Notes under the pieces: generated by a model
Told to the model about the DNA's origin: nothing
Databases searched by the model: none
What the model saw: the letters and a program-made list of their open reading frames with translations, nothing else
Made by a program: the position numbers and the translations under genes
Source: JBBIGV01 sp037447335
GTDB taxonomy: Bacteria; Bacteroidota; Ignavibacteria; Ignavibacteriales; Ignavibacteriaceae
DNA: 30,797 bases
NCBI GenBank assembly: GCA_037447335.1
Contig: JBBIGV010000037.1
Location: 1-30,797, forward strand
Direction of reading: 5' to 3'
Shown: piece by piece, positions 16,663-25,330 of the stretch
How positions within the stretch are numbered: the first letter of the stretch is position 1
Layout: the number at the start of each line of letters is the position of its first letter

Positions 16663-19263
16663 TTAATCCACTTTAAGAACCTGACCAATTTTGATCTTAT
16701 CATCGGACAGCCCGTTCAATTTTTTCAGGTGATCTACAGTAGTTGAATATTTACGTGCGATTGAAAATAATGAATCTCCCTGTTTAACAGTATAAGTTGT
16801 GCCTTTACTGCCGGTCTGGTTTTCGGTAGTTTTTTTTGTATTGTTCTCAGAAAGATCATGAATCGGTGCATCTGAATAAATCTTCAAGGTTGAACCTGCA
16901 ATAATTTTATTGCTGCGAAGGTTATTCCACTGCCTGATACTCGAAACAGAAACTTTATACATTTCAGCAATTTGTCCTATTGTATCGCCGGCTTTAACCT
17001 TGTAGTAGTTTACATTTGCAGAGGTTTTTACAGTATTATCTCCGAGGGATGAAGTTCGGTTGCTGCCATAAATCTTCAAAGTTTGCCCGGCATTTATGCG
17101 ATTGCTGCTAAGCCCGTTCCACCAGCGTAATTGTGAAGAGGTGACACCAAATTTTTCAGCTATTTCGCTTACTGTATCGCCTCTTCTGACTTTATACCTG
17201 AAAACAGACGAACTTGTATTTGTGGTGGTTTCGGTTGATGCAACGCGCACTTCACGATCGGTATAAATTTTGAGTTTTCGTCCGGCAATTATTTTGTTGC
17301 CGGAAATGTTATTCCATTCACGAAGTGAATTAACATCAACACCATAACGGCTTGCTATAGAACCAAGGCTTTCCCCCCGACGAATATTGTGATAAACAAT
17401 TAAACCGGTTGGATTAGTTACCGTATTTTTAATTATTGTTTTTTCTGTCGGAGTTTGATTATCAAGGCTTGCATAAAAGCTCTTTTGTGCTTCGGACACA
17501 TAAACGGTTAATGATTGTCCGATTGTAATCGTAGAAGTGTAGGGGATGTTATTCCAGTTTCTCAGGTCACTAACTCTCACATTAAAGAGGTCAGCAATGC
17601 CTAATAAACTGTCGTCTTTCTTAACTCTGTAAGTTACCGGTGATAAGCCTTCAGAAACACTGGTAACAGTTGTTACAGTTTCGTCGGAAACATTATCATC
17701 AATATTAACTGCTAAAAGCTCTTGCTGCATTTCATCTGTTTCATTTCCCTCGATATCATTGTTGTTGTTGTTGAGGGAGAGATATGGCGATACGTAAGTA
17801 TCATCGCCAGGATCAACCGCAGAAATTGTGTTGGTATTATATGCAAAGTTATTATCCGAAATTCCTGTAATCGGAATCTTTAGTGATACTCCGCGGTACA
17901 ACCTGGATCTTGTGGAAATATTATTTGCATCTGCAAGGTCCTGTCTTGAAACACCATAACGGTTTGCTATACTCGTTAACGTTTCACCTCTCCGAACTGA
18001 ATGGACAATGTAACTTCTTCTTGCTGATTCAGGAATATTCACAATATTAGCTGCAAATGTATTGTACGAAGATTTTGGAACTTTTAAGGGATAACCACCC
18101 GGGAAATTCATCGGGGTGGATAATTGTGTAAGTTCTGGGTTCATATCCTTTAATGTTTCAAGAGTTACGCCAGCACATTGTGCGAGGAAACCAAGGTCGA
18201 TGGCACCATCAATATTATACGCAGAGTAATCGTAAGGCTTTTCAAACTCGATATTTGTGAATCCGTACTTTTCAGGATTCATTGCAATTATACAGGTTGC
18301 GATATACTGGGGAACATAATTTCTTGTTTCCTTAGGAAGATGTGGGCGGATTGACCAGAAGTTGTTTGAACCTGCTCGTCTTATTGCACGGGTAATTCTG
18401 CCTTCGCCGGCATTATAAGCTGCAAGCGCCAGATACCAATCACCTAACGAATTGTAAAGGTCTCTTAAATGCCGGGCAGCGGCTCTTGTTGATTTAACCG
18501 GGTCGCGTCTTTCATCATAATAAAAATCAGATTCGAGCCCGTACATTCTGCCGGTTGATTTAATGAATTGCCATAAACCAACCGCACTAGCCCATGAACG
18601 GGCGGTTGGATTCAAGCCACTTTCTATCATACTGAGGTAAAGAAGCTGCCGTGGAACCCCTTCTTCCTGAAATATTTTAGACATCATCGGGAAGTATTTG
18701 CCTGAACGGGCTAACCATACATTCATATGTTTTCTGCCGCGGCCTGTAAAGTAATCAATGTATTGTTCAACAAACGAGTTAACTTCGAGCGGAACATCTG
18801 CAGGAATGATATATGGCTTATGATCTTTATCTGTATCTTCAAAGGTAAGCTGGAGTTCGGGCAATGTTTTACCCATCCACTCTTCAAGCGCAGAAAAAGA
18901 AATATCAAGAGGAAGCTCCGGCAGTCCATCAACATATTTTTTATAATCTTCAATTATTGATTTTTCGAGTTCGAGGTAGGCTTCATTCTTATCTATTCCC
19001 GGATAGTAACTAAGGTTGTTAATTATTCTGAGCGCAGTTTCATAACTTTGAACAGTTTCCGGTATGCTGTTAAGGTCTTGTTTACTTAGAGCTGTTACGT
19101 AATTCTGACGAGCCTGCTCTAACATTTCTGAAACAATGCCGCCGGTAACAACCCCGGTGGTCCCCTCTGTATTCTTGTTCGATATTTCTTTATTAGCCGC
19201 ACAAGAATAGAAAACTAAAGCAAATAAAGAAGCAGCAACAAGCAGTAAATGTTTTTTAATCAT
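16663..19263 (-). CDS. Membrane-bound lytic murein transglycosylase with six LysM repeats (MltD-like)
   Basis: The protein cleaves peptidoglycan glycan strands, leaving anhydromuramic acid ends. It starts at the ATG at 19263 (GGAG 7 bases upstream), which gives a proper lipoprotein signal with lipobox FYSC at Cys21; an upstream in-frame start is less likely. An N-terminal helical region of about 190 residues precedes the SLT domain. Its catalytic Glu214 lies in LSMIESGLNPTA, followed by ASAVGLWQFI and ALAAYNAGEGRI. Six LysM modules occupy the second half, each with a pattern like VRRGDTVSEIAEKFGV and ending in a KIY-type strand. E. coli MltD has two LysM domains, so six is many. A linker with five consecutive Asn lies between LysM 1 and 2. 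The gene appears to be transcribed alone. Confidence 0.93.
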   Translation of the reverse strand: MIKKHLLLVAASLFALVFYSCAANKEISNKNTEGTTGVVTGGIVSEMLEQARQNYVTALSKQDLNSIPETVQSYETALRIINNLSYYPGIDKNEAYLELEKSIIEDYKKYVDGLPELPLDISFSALEEWMGKTLPELQLTFEDTDKDHKPYIIPADVPLEVNSFVEQYIDYFTGRGRKHMNVWLARSGKYFPMMSKIFQEEGVPRQLLYLSMIESGLNPTARSWASAVGLWQFIKSTGRMYGLESDFYYDERRDPVKSTRAAARHLRDLYNSLGDWYLALAAYNAGEGRITRAIRRAGSNNFWSIRPHLPKETRNYVPQYIATCIIAMNPEKYGFTNIEFEKPYDYSAYNIDGAIDLGFLAQCAGVTLETLKDMNPELTQLSTPMNFPGGYPLKVPKSSYNTFAANIVNIPESARRSYIVHSVRRGETLTSIANRYGVSRQDLADANNISTRSRLYRGVSLKIPITGISDNNFAYNTNTISAVDPGDDTYVSPYLSLNNNNNDIEGNETDEMQQELLAVNIDDNVSDETVTTVTSVSEGLSPVTYRVKKDDSLLGIADLFNVRVSDLRNWNNIPYTSTITIGQSLTVYVSEAQKSFYASLDNQTPTEKTIIKNTVTNPTGLIVYHNIRRGESLGSIASRYGVDVNSLREWNNISGNKIIAGRKLKIYTDREVRVASTETTTNTSSSVFRYKVRRGDTVSEIAEKFGVTSSQLRWWNGLSSNRINAGQTLKIYGSNRTSSLGDNTVKTSANVNYYKVKAGDTIGQIAEMYKVSVSSIRQWNNLRSNKIIAGSTLKIYSDAPIHDLSENNTKKTTENQTGSKGTTYTVKQGDSLFSIARKYSTTVDHLKKLNGLSDDKIKIGQVLKVD

Positions 19264-19376
19264 AAATTCTCCAAATTTTCCGAAAACTGAGGTGAATATA
19301 ACTTGTTGAGATTGCTTAATCAAGTAAAAAATTAAGCTGGTAAACTTAATTATTGATTTTTCATAGGGTTAATGAT

Positions 19377-19419
19377 TTAAAAAACCGGCAATAATATCAA
19401 ATAATTGCAATTGCCGGTT
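19377..19419 (-). terminator. Intrinsic terminator of the carboxyltransferase operon
   Basis: On the minus strand AACCGGCAAT (window 19410-19419) pairs with ATTGCCGGTT (window 19383-19392) as a perfect 10-bp stem, followed by a T-run (window 19377-19384 are all A apart from the upstream TTT, giving at least six T). It lies 12 bases beyond the stop of the carboxyltransferase gene. Confidence 0.85.
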
Positions 19420-19430
19420 ATGAATATTTC

Positions 19431-20975
19431 TTAAAGAGGAATATTTCCGTGTTTTTTACGAGGATTTTTATCCACTTTGTTTTTTAAGAGATTGAACGCA
19501 TTCACAATCTTTGATTTGGTATCGCGGGGAAGTATTACGTCGTCAAGATATCCCCTTTCTGCGGCGATGTATGGATTAGCAAATTTCTTTATGTATTCAT
19601 CAAGTTTTTTCTGAAGTTCTTTTTCCGGTTCTTCAGCTTTTGCAATTTCTTTTTTAAAGATTATTTCAACTGCGCCTTTCGGACCCATAACTGCAATTTC
19701 TGCCGAGGGCCAGGCAAAATTAAAATCACCGCGGATGTGTTTCGAATTCATTACATCATAAGCGCCGCCGTATGCCTTACGGGTAATAACAGTAACCTTT
19801 GGTACTGTTGCTTCACAGAATGCGAATAAAAGCTTTGCACCATGCCTTATAATTCCATTCCACTCCTGCTCTGTACCGGGTAAAAATCCGGGTACATCAA
19901 CTAAAACCAGCAAAGGTATATTGAACGCATCACAAAAGCGCACAAACCTTGCACCTTTAACTGATGCATTAATATCAAGTACACCAGCCAAAACCTGCGG
20001 TTGATTTGCAACAATCCCGACTGCCAATCCTCCAAGCCTCGCAAAGCCCACAATTATATTCTCCGCATAGTTTGAATGAACTTCAAAGAAATTATTATCA
20101 TCTACCAGCAGGTGAATTATCTCTTTCATATCGTAGGGCTTGTTGGGATTGTCCGGGATAATACCGTCAAGTTTCACTTCAGATTTGATTTGTGCTTCAT
20201 CAAACTCGTTTTCAGGTGCCCGATCCATAAAATTAAGCGGGAGAAAACTTAACAGCTTCCTCACATTGAGAAGAGTTTCGATTTCATTTTCAAAAACAAA
20301 ATGTGCCACGCCACTTTTTGATGCGTGTGTTTCGGCGCCACCAAGGTCTTCAAAGCTGACATCCTCGTGTGTTACGGTTTTTACTACGTTAGGCCCTGTA
20401 ACAAACATATAGCTTGTGTTCTTCACCATAAAAACAAAGTCGGTTATAGCCGGTGAATAAACTGCGCCGCCTGCGCAAGGTCCAAGAACAACCGATATCT
20501 GCGGCACAACACCCGAAGCGAGTGTATTAAGTAAAAATATATCGGCGTAACCCCCAAGACTTACTACTCCTTCCTGTATTCGTGCTCCACCGGAATCATT
20601 CAAACCAATTACAGGAATACCAGCTTTAAGAGCCATTTTCATGACCTTCACAATTTTTTCGGCATGTGCCTCTGAGAGTGAACCGCCAAAAACCGTAAAG
20701 TCCTGGCTAAAAATCGCAACCGGTCTTCCATCAATTTGAGCAAAACCAGTAACCACACCATCTCCGGGATAGTGTTGTTTATCTAAACCAAAATCTTTTG
20801 CCCTGTGCTTTACAAACATATCTATTTCATCAAAAGAGCCTTCATCAACCAGAAGCTCAATTCGCTCGCGTGCTGTAAGCTTGCCTTTATCGTGTTGAGT
20901 TTTAATTTTATCAGCACCGCCGCCAAGCAGTGCTGCTTGTTTCTTTTTTTGCAACTCTTGATTTTTTTTGTGCAT
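19431..20975 (-). CDS. Acyl-CoA carboxylase carboxyltransferase subunit (propionyl-CoA carboxylase beta / MmdA type)
   Basis: This 514-residue crotonase-fold carboxyltransferase transfers carboxyl from carboxybiotin to an acyl-CoA, or the reverse in methylmalonyl-CoA decarboxylase. Signatures include GKLTARERIELLVDEGSF, FSQDFTVFGGSLSEAHAEKI, LNDSGGARIQEGV, GPCAGGAVYSPA, GFLPGTEQE and the C-terminal PRKKHGNIPL shared by PccB and MmdA. Start and stop are as expected. No biotin carboxylase, biotin-carrier or membrane beta subunit is nearby, so propionyl-CoA carboxylase and Na+-pumping methylmalonyl-CoA decarboxylase cannot be separated here. It begins one base after the stop of an ABC ATPase gene, so it is probably co-transcribed with an ABC transporter, an unexpected partner. 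A terminator follows. Confidence 0.93.
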   Translation of the reverse strand: MHKKNQELQKKKQAALLGGGADKIKTQHDKGKLTARERIELLVDEGSFDEIDMFVKHRAKDFGLDKQHYPGDGVVTGFAQIDGRPVAIFSQDFTVFGGSLSEAHAEKIVKVMKMALKAGIPVIGLNDSGGARIQEGVVSLGGYADIFLLNTLASGVVPQISVVLGPCAGGAVYSPAITDFVFMVKNTSYMFVTGPNVVKTVTHEDVSFEDLGGAETHASKSGVAHFVFENEIETLLNVRKLLSFLPLNFMDRAPENEFDEAQIKSEVKLDGIIPDNPNKPYDMKEIIHLLVDDNNFFEVHSNYAENIIVGFARLGGLAVGIVANQPQVLAGVLDINASVKGARFVRFCDAFNIPLLVLVDVPGFLPGTEQEWNGIIRHGAKLLFAFCEATVPKVTVITRKAYGGAYDVMNSKHIRGDFNFAWPSAEIAVMGPKGAVEIIFKKEIAKAEEPEKELQKKLDEYIKKFANPYIAAERGYLDDVILPRDTKSKIVNAFNLLKNKVDKNPRKKHGNIPL

Positions 20976-20976
20976 A

Positions 20977-21780
20977 TTAATCCGAGAAGTTTATTGTTTT
21001 AACAATATTTTCTTTAGCAAATACCTGTTCTATTTCATTCTTTACTGCTGAAATATAAGCATCTCTTTTTTCAGAAGAAGAATTAATTTTTTGCCTCTCA
21101 ATAATCATTTCTCCGAAAATTCTGCCGGGATTCTTTGACATATATAAAATTCTATCGGATAATAATATCGCTTCAAGAACATCAGAAGTTGTCAATAAAA
21201 AAAATAACTTCCTGCTGGCTCTTAGTTTACTGACAAGATTTTGAAGTTCGTTTCTCGTTTCTCTCTCCATTGCTGAAAAACAATCATCAAGTAAAATTAC
21301 AGCCGGATCAACTGCAAGCGCTCTTCCCAGTGCAATCCTGAACCTGAATCCTTTGCTCTTGTTATGTGGAATGTGCTTCGGATAAGAATCTAAACCTACT
21401 AAAGAAATGATTTCGTCAACAAGTGAGTTATTAAAAGATTTGCCGACAGAGTTCAATGCAATTCCGATATTCTCTTCAACATTCCACCAGGGAAATGAAG
21501 ATGGTTTTTGCGGAATATAAACCACTTTCCCGTCAGTTATTTTAAACTCTTTACCCTTCAGAAAGACTGATCCTGCGGAAGGGGATTCGAGTGCACCAAT
21601 AATTTTTAACAGTGTGGTTTTTCCTGCTGAAAATGGTGAAAGGATTGTTGTTAAACAACCTGATTCGGTTGAGTCAATTTTAAAGTTTATGTTTTCGAGC
21701 ACTTTAAGTTTTGCACCAGCCTGGGAAAAAAAATCCTTCGATAAGTCTTTAACCTCTAATAAAGAAATAGTTGAATTCAA
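20977..21780 (-). CDS. NitT/TauT-type ABC transporter ATPase with degenerate catalytic motifs
   Basis: The 267-residue protein aligns in order with nitrate/sulfonate/taurine-type ABC ATPases, but the key motifs deviate. Walker A is SPFSAGKTT, with the first Gly replaced by Ser. The signature region reads KSKGFRFRIALGRAL in place of LSGGxxQR. Walker B is VILLDDCFSAM, with Asp for the catalytic Glu and no Pro. The switch region is TTSDVLEA, without His. The Q-loop Gln in YIPQKPS is kept. Hydrolysis is likely weak or altered. The start is TTG, overlapping the permease stop as TTGA. It lies between the permease gene and the carboxyltransferase gene in one operon. No periplasmic binding protein is encoded nearby. 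The substrate is unknown. Confidence 0.85.
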   Translation of the reverse strand: MNSTISLLEVKDLSKDFFSQAGAKLKVLENINFKIDSTESGCLTTILSPFSAGKTTLLKIIGALESPSAGSVFLKGKEFKITDGKVVYIPQKPSSFPWWNVEENIGIALNSVGKSFNNSLVDEIISLVGLDSYPKHIPHNKSKGFRFRIALGRALAVDPAVILLDDCFSAMERETRNELQNLVSKLRASRKLFFLLTTSDVLEAILLSDRILYMSKNPGRIFGEMIIERQKINSSSEKRDAYISAVKNEIEQVFAKENIVKTINFSD

Positions 21781-22538
21781 TCCAGACTCCAGTTGAAGAA
21801 TTTTTCTTTAATTTTTTTAAGGAAGAATTGCCCGGTAAAGATCGTTAACCCCATCAGTAAAAAAGCAGAAAACATTGCAGAGAGATCATTAAAACTGAGG
21901 GTATTCCTGAATACGACGCCAATACCCGAACCTCCCTTAATATACTCAAACGCTATCAGCATTGACCAAAGATAAAAGTGCAGCGATATTAAATGTTCGG
22001 TTAACTTCGGTTGTACAGCTTTCCAGATAATCTTTGAATTTATTTTATCCTCCTTCATACCAAGTGATCTTGCAGCAAGTGAATAACTCTCCGGTACCTT
22101 GCTGCTTAAAATCTGAAGCCTTATTAACAAGGACGCAAATGAAGCGGCAAATGCAAAAACAAATTCAATATAGTTCGAATCCGGGAACCAATATATAAGT
22201 ATCAGACCTATGGCAATACCCGGGACATATTCTGAAAACCATTCGAGTGACATTATAAAGTCATTCAGAATATTTTTCTTCTTAATGAGTGCAGATCGCA
22301 TTGCTGCAATCAATAAATATGCAAATAACATTGAGAGATAAATTACCACCACAGATGAAATCAAATGTTTTATGAGGTTGTATTTAGTTATGAGATCGGA
22401 GAATGATTCAACAACGATGGATGGTTTAGGCAGGAATTTATTTACAGGCAATACAAATTCGAATAATACAATCCATAAAAACAAATAAATCAAAAGAAAA
22501 TAACCCACAGGGATTTTAGAACTACTTAAGGAATTCAT
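21777..22538 (-). CDS. NitT/TauT-type ABC transporter permease
   Basis: This is an inner-membrane permease of 253 residues with about six membrane segments. The EAA loop is recognisable at YSLAARSLGMKEDKINSKIIWKAVQPKL (the core being AARSLGMKEDKI), as in SsuC, TauC and ThiX proteins. The N-terminal FLPKPSIVVESFSDL pattern (usually LPSPxxVxxAL) also fits. The segment IKGGSGIGVVFRNT corresponds to the usual GLG stretch. It is the first gene of the permease, ATPase, carboxyltransferase operon. Known relatives import nitrate, sulfonates, taurine or pyrimidine precursors; nothing here identifies the substrate. The missing binding protein and unusual ATPase make standard import doubtful. Confidence 0.85.
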   Translation of the reverse strand: MNSLSSSKIPVGYFLLIYLFLWIVLFEFVLPVNKFLPKPSIVVESFSDLITKYNLIKHLISSVVVIYLSMLFAYLLIAAMRSALIKKKNILNDFIMSLEWFSEYVPGIAIGLILIYWFPDSNYIEFVFAFAASFASLLIRLQILSSKVPESYSLAARSLGMKEDKINSKIIWKAVQPKLTEHLISLHFYLWSMLIAFEYIKGGSGIGVVFRNTLSFNDLSAMFSAFLLMGLTIFTGQFFLKKIKEKFFNWSLD

Positions 22539-22590
22539 AAAAATTCAAGTGAAAGATTTTTAAGTGTATCAAAACAAAATTTGCCTTGAA

Positions 22591-22619
22591 GAAAATAAAT
22601 TTCTGCTCCCCGCAGAAAT
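22591..22619 (-). terminator. Terminator after the UPF0158 gene
   Basis: ATTTCTGC (22599-22606) and GCAGAAAT (22612-22619) form a perfect 8-bp stem with loop of five. On the minus strand the stem is followed by TTATTTTC. It sits 4 bases beyond the UPF0158 stop and before the permease gene, separating the two transcription units. Confidence 0.7.
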
Positions 22620-22623
22620 ATGA

Positions 22624-23070
22624 TTACCTAGAAGTATCATTTTTAGGTGCCAGGATCTGTGCGTTAATGAAATCAGCATACTTGCGCTCTTTGAATGCAA
22701 ACCATTCCTCTTTGCTGACCCCAACCTCTTCCATAACCTTTTTGAAATTTTTAAACGGCTTGGAGAGAATGAGCGCCAGCTCTAACCTCTCCCGGATTGG
22801 CTCATCACTAATAATTGCGATAAAGTCCTCCATAACTTTGAAAGCATCGCGCGAGGTCATCTTTCGCAGTTCGATGTACTTGCTGTAATTTACTTCGATT
22901 TCAAAAAGATCATCATCCCACAATTCGCGGGGTGAGAAAGGGTTTTTTTCAACCTTGATCGCTGTTTTTATTTCATTGTTTTCACGATTGTAGAAAACCC
23001 TCAGCCCGCCTTCAAGATCTTCTATAATGGTTTTAATTTGTTCTTCAGACAGCACAGTAGAATTCACCAC
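22624..23070 (-). CDS. UPF0158 family protein
   Basis: This 148-residue acidic, soluble protein is recognised as UPF0158 from the DLEGGLRVFYNRENNEI opening, the central SRDAFKVMEDFIAIISDE and the RERLELALILSKPFKNFKKVM stretch followed by WFAFKERKY. The biochemical role of the family is not known. The start is GTG at 23070 with AGAGAG upstream; a second GTG follows immediately. A terminator lies directly downstream. The preceding 120 bases up to the hydrolase gene are AT-rich and presumably hold its promoter, but no clear match was seen. Confidence 0.82.
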   Translation of the reverse strand: MVNSTVLSEEQIKTIIEDLEGGLRVFYNRENNEIKTAIKVEKNPFSPRELWDDDLFEIEVNYSKYIELRKMTSRDAFKVMEDFIAIISDEPIRERLELALILSKPFKNFKKVMEEVGVSKEEWFAFKERKYADFINAQILAPKNDTSR

Positions 23071-23191
23071 TCTCTCTTTTTACTAATTTGTTGAAATGTA
23101 TTTAATTGCAGTATTTTGTAAGTTATTTCAATAAAACCTGTTTTAATTTATCTATTTACTTAAAATTTTCAAATACATTTTTTAAAATGAC

Positions 23192-23836
23192 CTAATCCTG
23201 AAGAAATGAATTGTGCTTCTTTTCGTACTCGATAGTGCTGTCAGGGCCATGCCCGGGATATATGACGGTTTCCGGCGGCAGTATCAGCAGTTTGGTTTTG
23301 ATTGAATTTATTAAAGCAGAGTAGCTTCCGCCCCAAAGATCCGTCCTGCCAATACCGCCATTGAATAAAACGTCACCGGTGATACAAAAGTTTTCTTCAC
23401 CGAAGTAAATACAAACTTCACCGGGTGTATGACCGGGTGTTTCAAGTATTTCTACGGGGCTGCCATCAAGTGAAAGCAGGTTATTTTCAGCCAGGAATTC
23501 GTCAGGTTCGGGCGGCTTTTTCAAATCAACACCGAACGAGGCTGCCTGCTTATCAGCATGCTGCAGCAATAACAGGTCCTTTTCGGGGATCATGTATATG
23601 GGGTTATATTTTTCTTTTACATATTTGCATCCGAATATATGATCAAGATGACAGTGCGTGTTGATTAGCCGGCTGACTTTAAGCTCATTAGTAGTGATGA
23701 AATTGCTCAGCTCTTCTTCTTCATAAGGCTCGTAACAGCCCGGGTCTATTACCCAGCACTCTTTGGATTGGTCATTCCAAATTATGTACGTGTTTTCTGC
23801 AAATAAACTAAATACAAACTTTTTAATATTTATCAT
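23192..23836 (-). CDS. Metallo-beta-lactamase-fold hydrolase, glyoxalase II-like
   Basis: This cytoplasmic hydrolase of about 214 residues has a two-metal site. The HxHxDH motif is in NTHCHLDHIFG, the later ligands are in ETPGHTPGEV and CITGDVLFNGGIGRTD, and the last His is in YPGHGPDSTI. This set matches the YcbL/glyoxalase II-like branch, which cleaves hydroxyacyl-thiol esters; the native substrate is unknown. I place the start at the ATG at 23836; an in-frame TTG at 23863 would add nine residues (TIKPNKEKM) unlike the family. It is on the same strand as chorismate synthase, 86 bases downstream of that gene, with an 8-bp AT-rich inverted repeat (23883-23905) between them. Confidence 0.9.
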   Translation of the reverse strand: MINIKKFVFSLFAENTYIIWNDQSKECWVIDPGCYEPYEEEELSNFITTNELKVSRLINTHCHLDHIFGCKYVKEKYNPIYMIPEKDLLLLQHADKQAASFGVDLKKPPEPDEFLAENNLLSLDGSPVEILETPGHTPGEVCIYFGEENFCITGDVLFNGGIGRTDLWGGSYSALINSIKTKLLILPPETVIYPGHGPDSTIEYEKKHNSFLQD

Positions 23837-23922
23837 TTTTTCTTTATTAGGTTTAATAGTCAAAAATTAGTTTCAATCTGTCAATGAATTCCAAAGTAAT
23901 TCATTTGAATTGAAATCTCTTC

Positions 23923-25128
23923 CTATCTGAAATTTTTACTTATTCTTTTAAATATTTTACTTGTAAAATTTTTATAGTTATCTGAAGTTTCTTCAATTGA
24001 ATCCCCGCCAAACTTTAACAGAAAGAATTTAGCAATTGACCAGGCAAGCATAGATTCACCTATAATTGCGCAGGCAGGAACTGCAACAAAATCACTTCGT
24101 TCTCTTCTTGCAGTTACTGTCCTCATATTTTTCAGATCAATACTCTTAACAGGATTCATTAAAGTAGAAATTGGTTTCATCGCAGCGTGCACAATTATGG
24201 GCATACCAGTGGAAATTCCTCCCTCGATGCCTCCTGCCCGGTTGGTCTTCCTGAGAAAATTCTGACCTTTCAAAATAATTTCGTCGTGTGCTTCAGAACC
24301 GGATTTTAATGATGATGAAAATCCCTCGCCAATGGAAACAGCTTTAACAGCATTTACAGACATGAACATAAAAGCAATATCTGCATCAAGTTTTCTGTCA
24401 TAATGAACAAAACTGCCAAGCCCGGGTGGAACTCCTGTAGCAATTGTATAAAAAGTACCGCCGAGCGTATCACCCTTCTTTTTCGATTGTTTAATACGAT
24501 TAATAATTTTTTCTTCTTGTTTTTTTTCGAGAACTCGGACCTCACTTCTATCAGCCTGCTCAGATATTTTCCGGCCGCGAAAGGAAGCCGGGACAGAATT
24601 ATTAATCAGTTTATTAACGAAATTGTTTTCGGGGAAAATTCCTCCGATGCTTTCAACATAACTTCCAATAGAAATTCCGAATGTTTCAAGAAATCTTCTT
24701 GCAACGGTGCCTGCAGCCACTCTGGCTGCAGTTTCTCTTGCACTTGAACGTTCGATTGAATTCCGAATATCAGTAAAATTGTATTTTGTGATACCAACAA
24801 GATCGGCATGCCCCGGACGGGGTATTGATACTTTTTCACTTTTAGACTTACCGGTGGGCGACATAACATCAGCCCAGTCTTCCCAATCTTTATTTTCTAT
24901 CATTAAAGCCATCGGAGAGCCGAGTGTTTTTTTGAAACGGATACCCGAGATTATCTCAGCAGTATCTGATTCAATTTTCATCCTTTGACCGCGTCCGTAA
25001 CCTGATTGCCTTCGTTTCAGATGGTAGTTAAGATATTCAGGATCGATTGTCAGATTTGACGGAAAACCTTCGATTATTACTGTTAATGCTTTACCATGAG
25101 ATTCACCCGCCGTAAGAAACTTTATCAT
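23923..25128 (-). CDS. aroC: Chorismate synthase
   Basis: The enzyme converts 5-enolpyruvylshikimate-3-phosphate to chorismate with reduced FMN, the last common step of aromatic synthesis. Signatures include FLTAGESHGKALTVIIEG, the RRQSGYGRGQRM block, RPGHADLVGITKYNF, NSIERSSARETAARVAAGTV, GGIEGGISTGMPI and the C-terminal RERSDFVAVPA. At 401 residues it is slightly long. GAGG lies about 6 bases before the ATG. It stands alone in the shikimate pathway here and is divergent from sucD; a 14-base palindrome lies in the shared intergenic region at 25188-25201. Confidence 0.96.
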   Translation of the reverse strand: MIKFLTAGESHGKALTVIIEGFPSNLTIDPEYLNYHLKRRQSGYGRGQRMKIESDTAEIISGIRFKKTLGSPMALMIENKDWEDWADVMSPTGKSKSEKVSIPRPGHADLVGITKYNFTDIRNSIERSSARETAARVAAGTVARRFLETFGISIGSYVESIGGIFPENNFVNKLINNSVPASFRGRKISEQADRSEVRVLEKKQEEKIINRIKQSKKKGDTLGGTFYTIATGVPPGLGSFVHYDRKLDADIAFMFMSVNAVKAVSIGEGFSSSLKSGSEAHDEIILKGQNFLRKTNRAGGIEGGISTGMPIIVHAAMKPISTLMNPVKSIDLKNMRTVTARRERSDFVAVPACAIIGESMLAWSIAKFFLLKFGGDSIEETSDNYKNFTSKIFKRISKNFR

Positions 25129-25187
25129 GAAATCCTCATTATTTTCGTTTACAATATAATAAAATCATCTTAAATGGTATTTGTGCT

Positions 25188-25201
25188 GTTGTGAACACAA
25201 C
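25188..25201. promoter_or_regulatory. Palindrome between aroC and sucD, possible operator
   Basis: GTTGTGAACACAAC is an inverted repeat with arms GTTGTG and CACAAC separated by AA. It lies 60 bases upstream of the aroC start and 130 upstream of sucD. The size and symmetry suit a dimeric helix-turn-helix repressor, but no regulator is identified. Confidence 0.35.
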
Positions 25202-25266
25202 CTTTGTTTTAACAGAGTGCATTTAATTATTATTTCCAAAATAATTGATGATATAACATAAAAATA

Positions 25267-25298
25267 TTCGTTAAGTTTAGAGTAATTCAGTATTTTTG
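25267..25298 (+). promoter_or_regulatory. Possible promoter for sucD
   Basis: TATTTTTG (25291-25298) matches TAnnTTTG exactly and is 33 bases before the sucD start. The upstream element is only TTC (25267-25269) at 21 bases, a partial match. Confidence 0.4.
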
Positions 25299-25330
25299 CA
25301 CTAAATATTTTCTAATTATCGGGATAAGAC

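Noticed and set aside
20977..22538. ThiXYZ-type thiamine precursor transporter
   Set aside because: The permease belongs to the same broad NitT/TauT family and a thiamine operon is nearby, but there is no TPP riboswitch in front, no binding protein, and the gene order ties it to the carboxyltransferase.
23883..23905. Hairpin between aroC and the hydrolase gene as a terminator
   Set aside because: The arms AATGAATT and AATTCATT are perfect but AT-only apart from one pair, with no T-run on the minus strand. Likely chance in AT-rich DNA.
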